Shown one piece after another: positions 6,146 to 7,605 of a stretch of DNA of 7,605 nucleotides (positions are counted from its first letter, which is position 1; every line of letters starts with the position of its first letter). The notes below the pieces were generated by a model. That model was not told the DNA's origin. It did not search any database and worked only from the letters and a program-made list of their open reading frames with translations. The stretch comes from Arenimonas sp. (lineage in GTDB: Bacteria; Pseudomonadota; Gammaproteobacteria; Xanthomonadales; Xanthomonadaceae), in NCBI GenBank assembly GCA_003497545.1, contig DNNT01000053.1, positions 1-7,605 of the forward strand, read 5' to 3'. Position numbers and translations under genes: made by a program.

Positions 6146-6296
6146 GGCGAACCTCGTGGGTATGGGCCAAGGCGGCCCGTTTCGCATCCGAGTCTCGGCG
6201 CCCTGCCCCGAGTTTTCACACTAGAGCCGGCGCCGGCTTGCGGGGCGCGGAAGCTCGGGCGATGCTGCCCGCATCCCCGCGATGGAGTCCCCCTGC
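6146..6296. promoter_or_regulatory. Divergent intergenic region with palindromes
   Basis: This 151-bp gap separates the minus-strand phasin-like gene from the plus-strand TPR gene and must hold promoters for both, but no consensus pair is evident. Visible elements are a relatively AT-rich AGTTTTCACACTAG run (6211-6224), a perfect 14-bp palindrome AGCCGGCGCCGGCT (6225-6238), and a short inverted repeat GGGCC/GGCCC (6164-6168/6174-6178) in the leader of the minus gene. Two mutually exclusive 5-bp hairpins precede the plus gene: CGGGC/GCCCG (6256-6260/6267-6271) and GATGC/GCATC (6261-6265/6271-6275). Any operator role is inference. Confidence 0.4.
6284..6287 (+). promoter_or_regulatory. Ribosome binding site deciding the TPR-protein start
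   Basis: GGAG lies 9 nt before the ATG at 6297, while nothing purine-rich precedes the alternative in-frame ATG at 6282. This favours the shorter product, which starts MAAKKSAW. Confidence 0.65.
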
Positions 6297-7154
6297 ATGG
6301 CCGCCAAGAAATCCGCCTGGGCGAAGTTCCCGCACGACGCCAAGGCCTTCGACTACGCCGGCGACAAGCTCAGGAAGGCCTGGCCGGGCCTGCACGCCGG
6401 CGACGCCGAACCCTTCCCCGACGACAAGCGCGCCGCCGCGCTGATCAAGGCCGCCGGCAAGGCCGCGCCCAAGGGCATGGAAGCCGCTGAACTGGCCGAA
6501 GCACTGCAGGACGCCTGGCGCGCCTTCCACCGCGGTGAATTCCAGCAGGCCTTCGAGGCCGGCAGCGCGCTGGGTCCGGTCGGCGCCTCGGTAGCCTGCA
6601 AGGCCATTGCCATCCACGCCACCCACCTCGTGGATGACGAGGACGAGCAGTTGGGGCGCTACGAACAGGCCGGCAAGCTCGCCGAAGCCGCCATCGCCGC
6701 CCTGCCCGGCGACGCCAACAGCCACTACCGCTACGCCCACGCCATGGGCCGCTACAGCCAGGGCATCTCGATCGCCAAGGCGCTGAAGCTGGGCCTGGCC
6801 ACCAAGGTGCGCAAGGCGCTGGAAAAAACCCTGGAACTCGCGCCCAAGCACGCCGAGGCACACACCGCGCTGGGCCTTTACCACGCCGAGATCATCGACA
6901 AGGTCGGTGCGCTCGTCGGCGGCCTGACCTACGGCGCCAAGGCGGCGGAAGCCGAGAAACACCTGGCCACCGCGCTCAAGCTCACGCCCGACTCGCCCAT
7001 CGCGCACGTCGAGCACGCCAACTTGCTGTTGCTGCTGCACGGCGAGAAGAAGGAAGACCAGGCCGCGAACGCCTTCGAAAAGGCCGGCAAGCTCAAGCCC
7101 CGGGATGCCATGGAGGCCCTGGACGCCGAGTTCGCCCGTGCCCAGCTCGAATAA
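6297..7154 (+). CDS. Cytoplasmic TPR-type helical repeat protein, function unknown
   Basis: A 285-residue soluble, Ala/Lys-rich, helical protein without signal peptide or membrane span. TPR-like units are visible: a helix pair around ALQDAWRAFHRGEFQQAFEAG (69-89), YEQAGKLAEAAIAALPGDANSHYRYAHAMG (122-151), VRKALEKTLELAPKHAEAHTALGLYHAE (171-198), AEKHLATALKLTPDSPIAHVEHANLLLLL (219-247) and a last unit AANAFEKAGKLKP (256-268). The insertion IIDKVGALVGGLTYGAK (199-215) between two repeats looks like a family-specific feature. The pattern resembles helical-repeat proteins found across beta- and gammaproteobacteria and the RMD/TatT-type architecture; I know no assigned function. The start is chosen from GGAG 9 nt upstream; a start at 6282 would add five residues. 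It overlaps the following ATPase gene by 17 bp, so the two are probably translationally coupled. Confidence 0.85.
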   Translation: MAAKKSAWAKFPHDAKAFDYAGDKLRKAWPGLHAGDAEPFPDDKRAAALIKAAGKAAPKGMEAAELAEALQDAWRAFHRGEFQQAFEAGSALGPVGASVACKAIAIHATHLVDDEDEQLGRYEQAGKLAEAAIAALPGDANSHYRYAHAMGRYSQGISIAKALKLGLATKVRKALEKTLELAPKHAEAHTALGLYHAEIIDKVGALVGGLTYGAKAAEAEKHLATALKLTPDSPIAHVEHANLLLLLHGEKKEDQAANAFEKAGKLKPRDAMEALDAEFARAQLE

Positions 7155-7605
7155 ACCGCGCGGGCTGGACGAGGCCGAAGCCGCCCGCCGCCTGGCCCGC
7201 CACGGCCGCAACGAACTGCCGCCGCCGCCGCGTCGCGGCCTGGGGCGCATCGCCGCGCAGGTGATGACCGAGCCCATGTTCCTGCTGCTGGCGCTGGCCG
7301 CCGGCGCCTACCTGGTGCTGGGCGAACCGGCCGAAGGCAGCCTGCTGGCCGGATTCGCGGTGATCACCATCGGCCTGGTGGTGGTGCAGGAGCGGCGCAG
7401 CGAACGTGCGCTCGAGGCGCTGCGCGCACTGGGCGCACCGATGGCCGTGGTGCTGCGCGAAGGCCGCGTGCGGCGCATTCCCGCGGGCGAAGTGGTGCCG
7501 GGCGACGTGATCGTGCTCGAGGAAGGCAGCCGCGTGCCGGCCGACGGCCCGCTGCTGTCCGCGCAGTCGCTTTCGGTCGACGAATCCCTGCTCACCGGCG
7601 AATCG
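7138..7605 (+). CDS. P2-type cation-transporting ATPase, N-terminal 156 residues (truncated by window end)
   Basis: The start of a P-type ATPase that pumps cations across the inner membrane. Visible in order: a cation-ATPase N-terminal segment GLDEAEAARRLARHGRNELP (residues 9-28), a Pro/Arg linker, TM1 (EPMFLLLALAAGAYLVLG), TM2 (GSLLAGFAVITIGLVVVQ) and the beginning of the actuator domain with REGRVRRIPAGEVVPGDVIV. It ends exactly at the dephosphorylation loop motif DESLLTGES. The phosphorylation motif DKTGT and the ion-binding helices lie beyond the window, so the ion (Ca2+, Mg2+, H+ or other) cannot be assigned. The start is uncertain: GTG at 7138 follows a weak GAG 7 nt upstream and gives a compact N-terminus. 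ATG at 7105 is also in frame and would add 11 Trp/Pro-rich residues that do not resemble the family. The frame overlaps the end of the TPR gene. Confidence 0.88.
   Translation, partial: MPSSNKPRGLDEAEAARRLARHGRNELPPPPRRGLGRIAAQVMTEPMFLLLALAAGAYLVLGEPAEGSLLAGFAVITIGLVVVQERRSERALEALRALGAPMAVVLREGRVRRIPAGEVVPGDVIVLEEGSRVPADGPLLSAQSLSVDESLLTGES

Noticed and set aside
6216..7277. 353-codon minus-strand open frame
   Set aside because: It is antisense to the TPR gene and the ATPase start, and is Gly/Val/Leu/Gln-rich with no domain. The plus-strand TPR protein has a ribosome binding site and helical repeats.

Overview
The window is a compact, GC-rich stretch (roughly 70% G+C) of bacterial chromosome. 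It has strong GC3 bias, almost no intergenic space and long antisense open frames that are by-products of codon bias. The gene content (guaB, folD, a DUF1244 protein and a TRAP transporter with a TatT lipoprotein subunit) suggests a proteobacterium. My best guess is a gammaproteobacterium of the Lysobacterales (Xanthomonas/Lysobacter-like group), but this is inference from memory of gene content and not a demonstrated placement. I see no tRNA, rRNA, CRISPR array, insertion sequence or prophage gene.

Layout. Bases 1-741 (minus) hold the N-terminal half of IMP dehydrogenase (guaB), cut by the window edge, with a perfect TATAAT -10 box just upstream. Bases 832-5400 (minus) hold a tightly packed set transcribed in the order folD, tatT, dctP, dctQ, dctM. 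It encodes methylene-tetrahydrofolate dehydrogenase/cyclohydrolase followed by all four parts of a TPR-protein-associated TRAP transporter (TPAT). Gaps are 24 bp (folD-tatT) and 17 bp (tatT-dctP), then 1-bp and 4-bp overlaps (dctP-dctQ and dctQ-dctM). Divergent from folD, across only 37 bp, is a small DUF1244 gene (5438-5731, plus). A strong intrinsic terminator (5750-5778) separates it from a converging small basic phasin-like gene (5813-6145, minus). After a 151-bp divergent intergenic region come a cytoplasmic TPR-type protein (6297-7154, plus) and the start of a P2-type cation-transporting ATPase (7138 to the window end, plus). The last two overlap by 17 bp.

How the genes work together. 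The transporter genes are the coherent system. TatT is a predicted lipoprotein facing the periplasm, DctP is the soluble substrate-binding protein, and DctQ and DctM are the membrane subunits that should couple import to an ion gradient. DctP has Trp where most TRAP binding proteins have the substrate-carboxylate-binding Arg, so the ligand is probably not an ordinary carboxylate. folD (one-carbon metabolism) and guaB (GMP synthesis) are housekeeping genes next to the transporter. folD may be co-transcribed with it, while guaB appears to have its own promoter. The main curiosities are a short AT-rich, rare-codon patch inside dctM, a symmetric -10-like element between folD and the DUF1244 gene, and a matching helical-repeat pattern in TatT and the unlinked cytoplasmic TPR protein.
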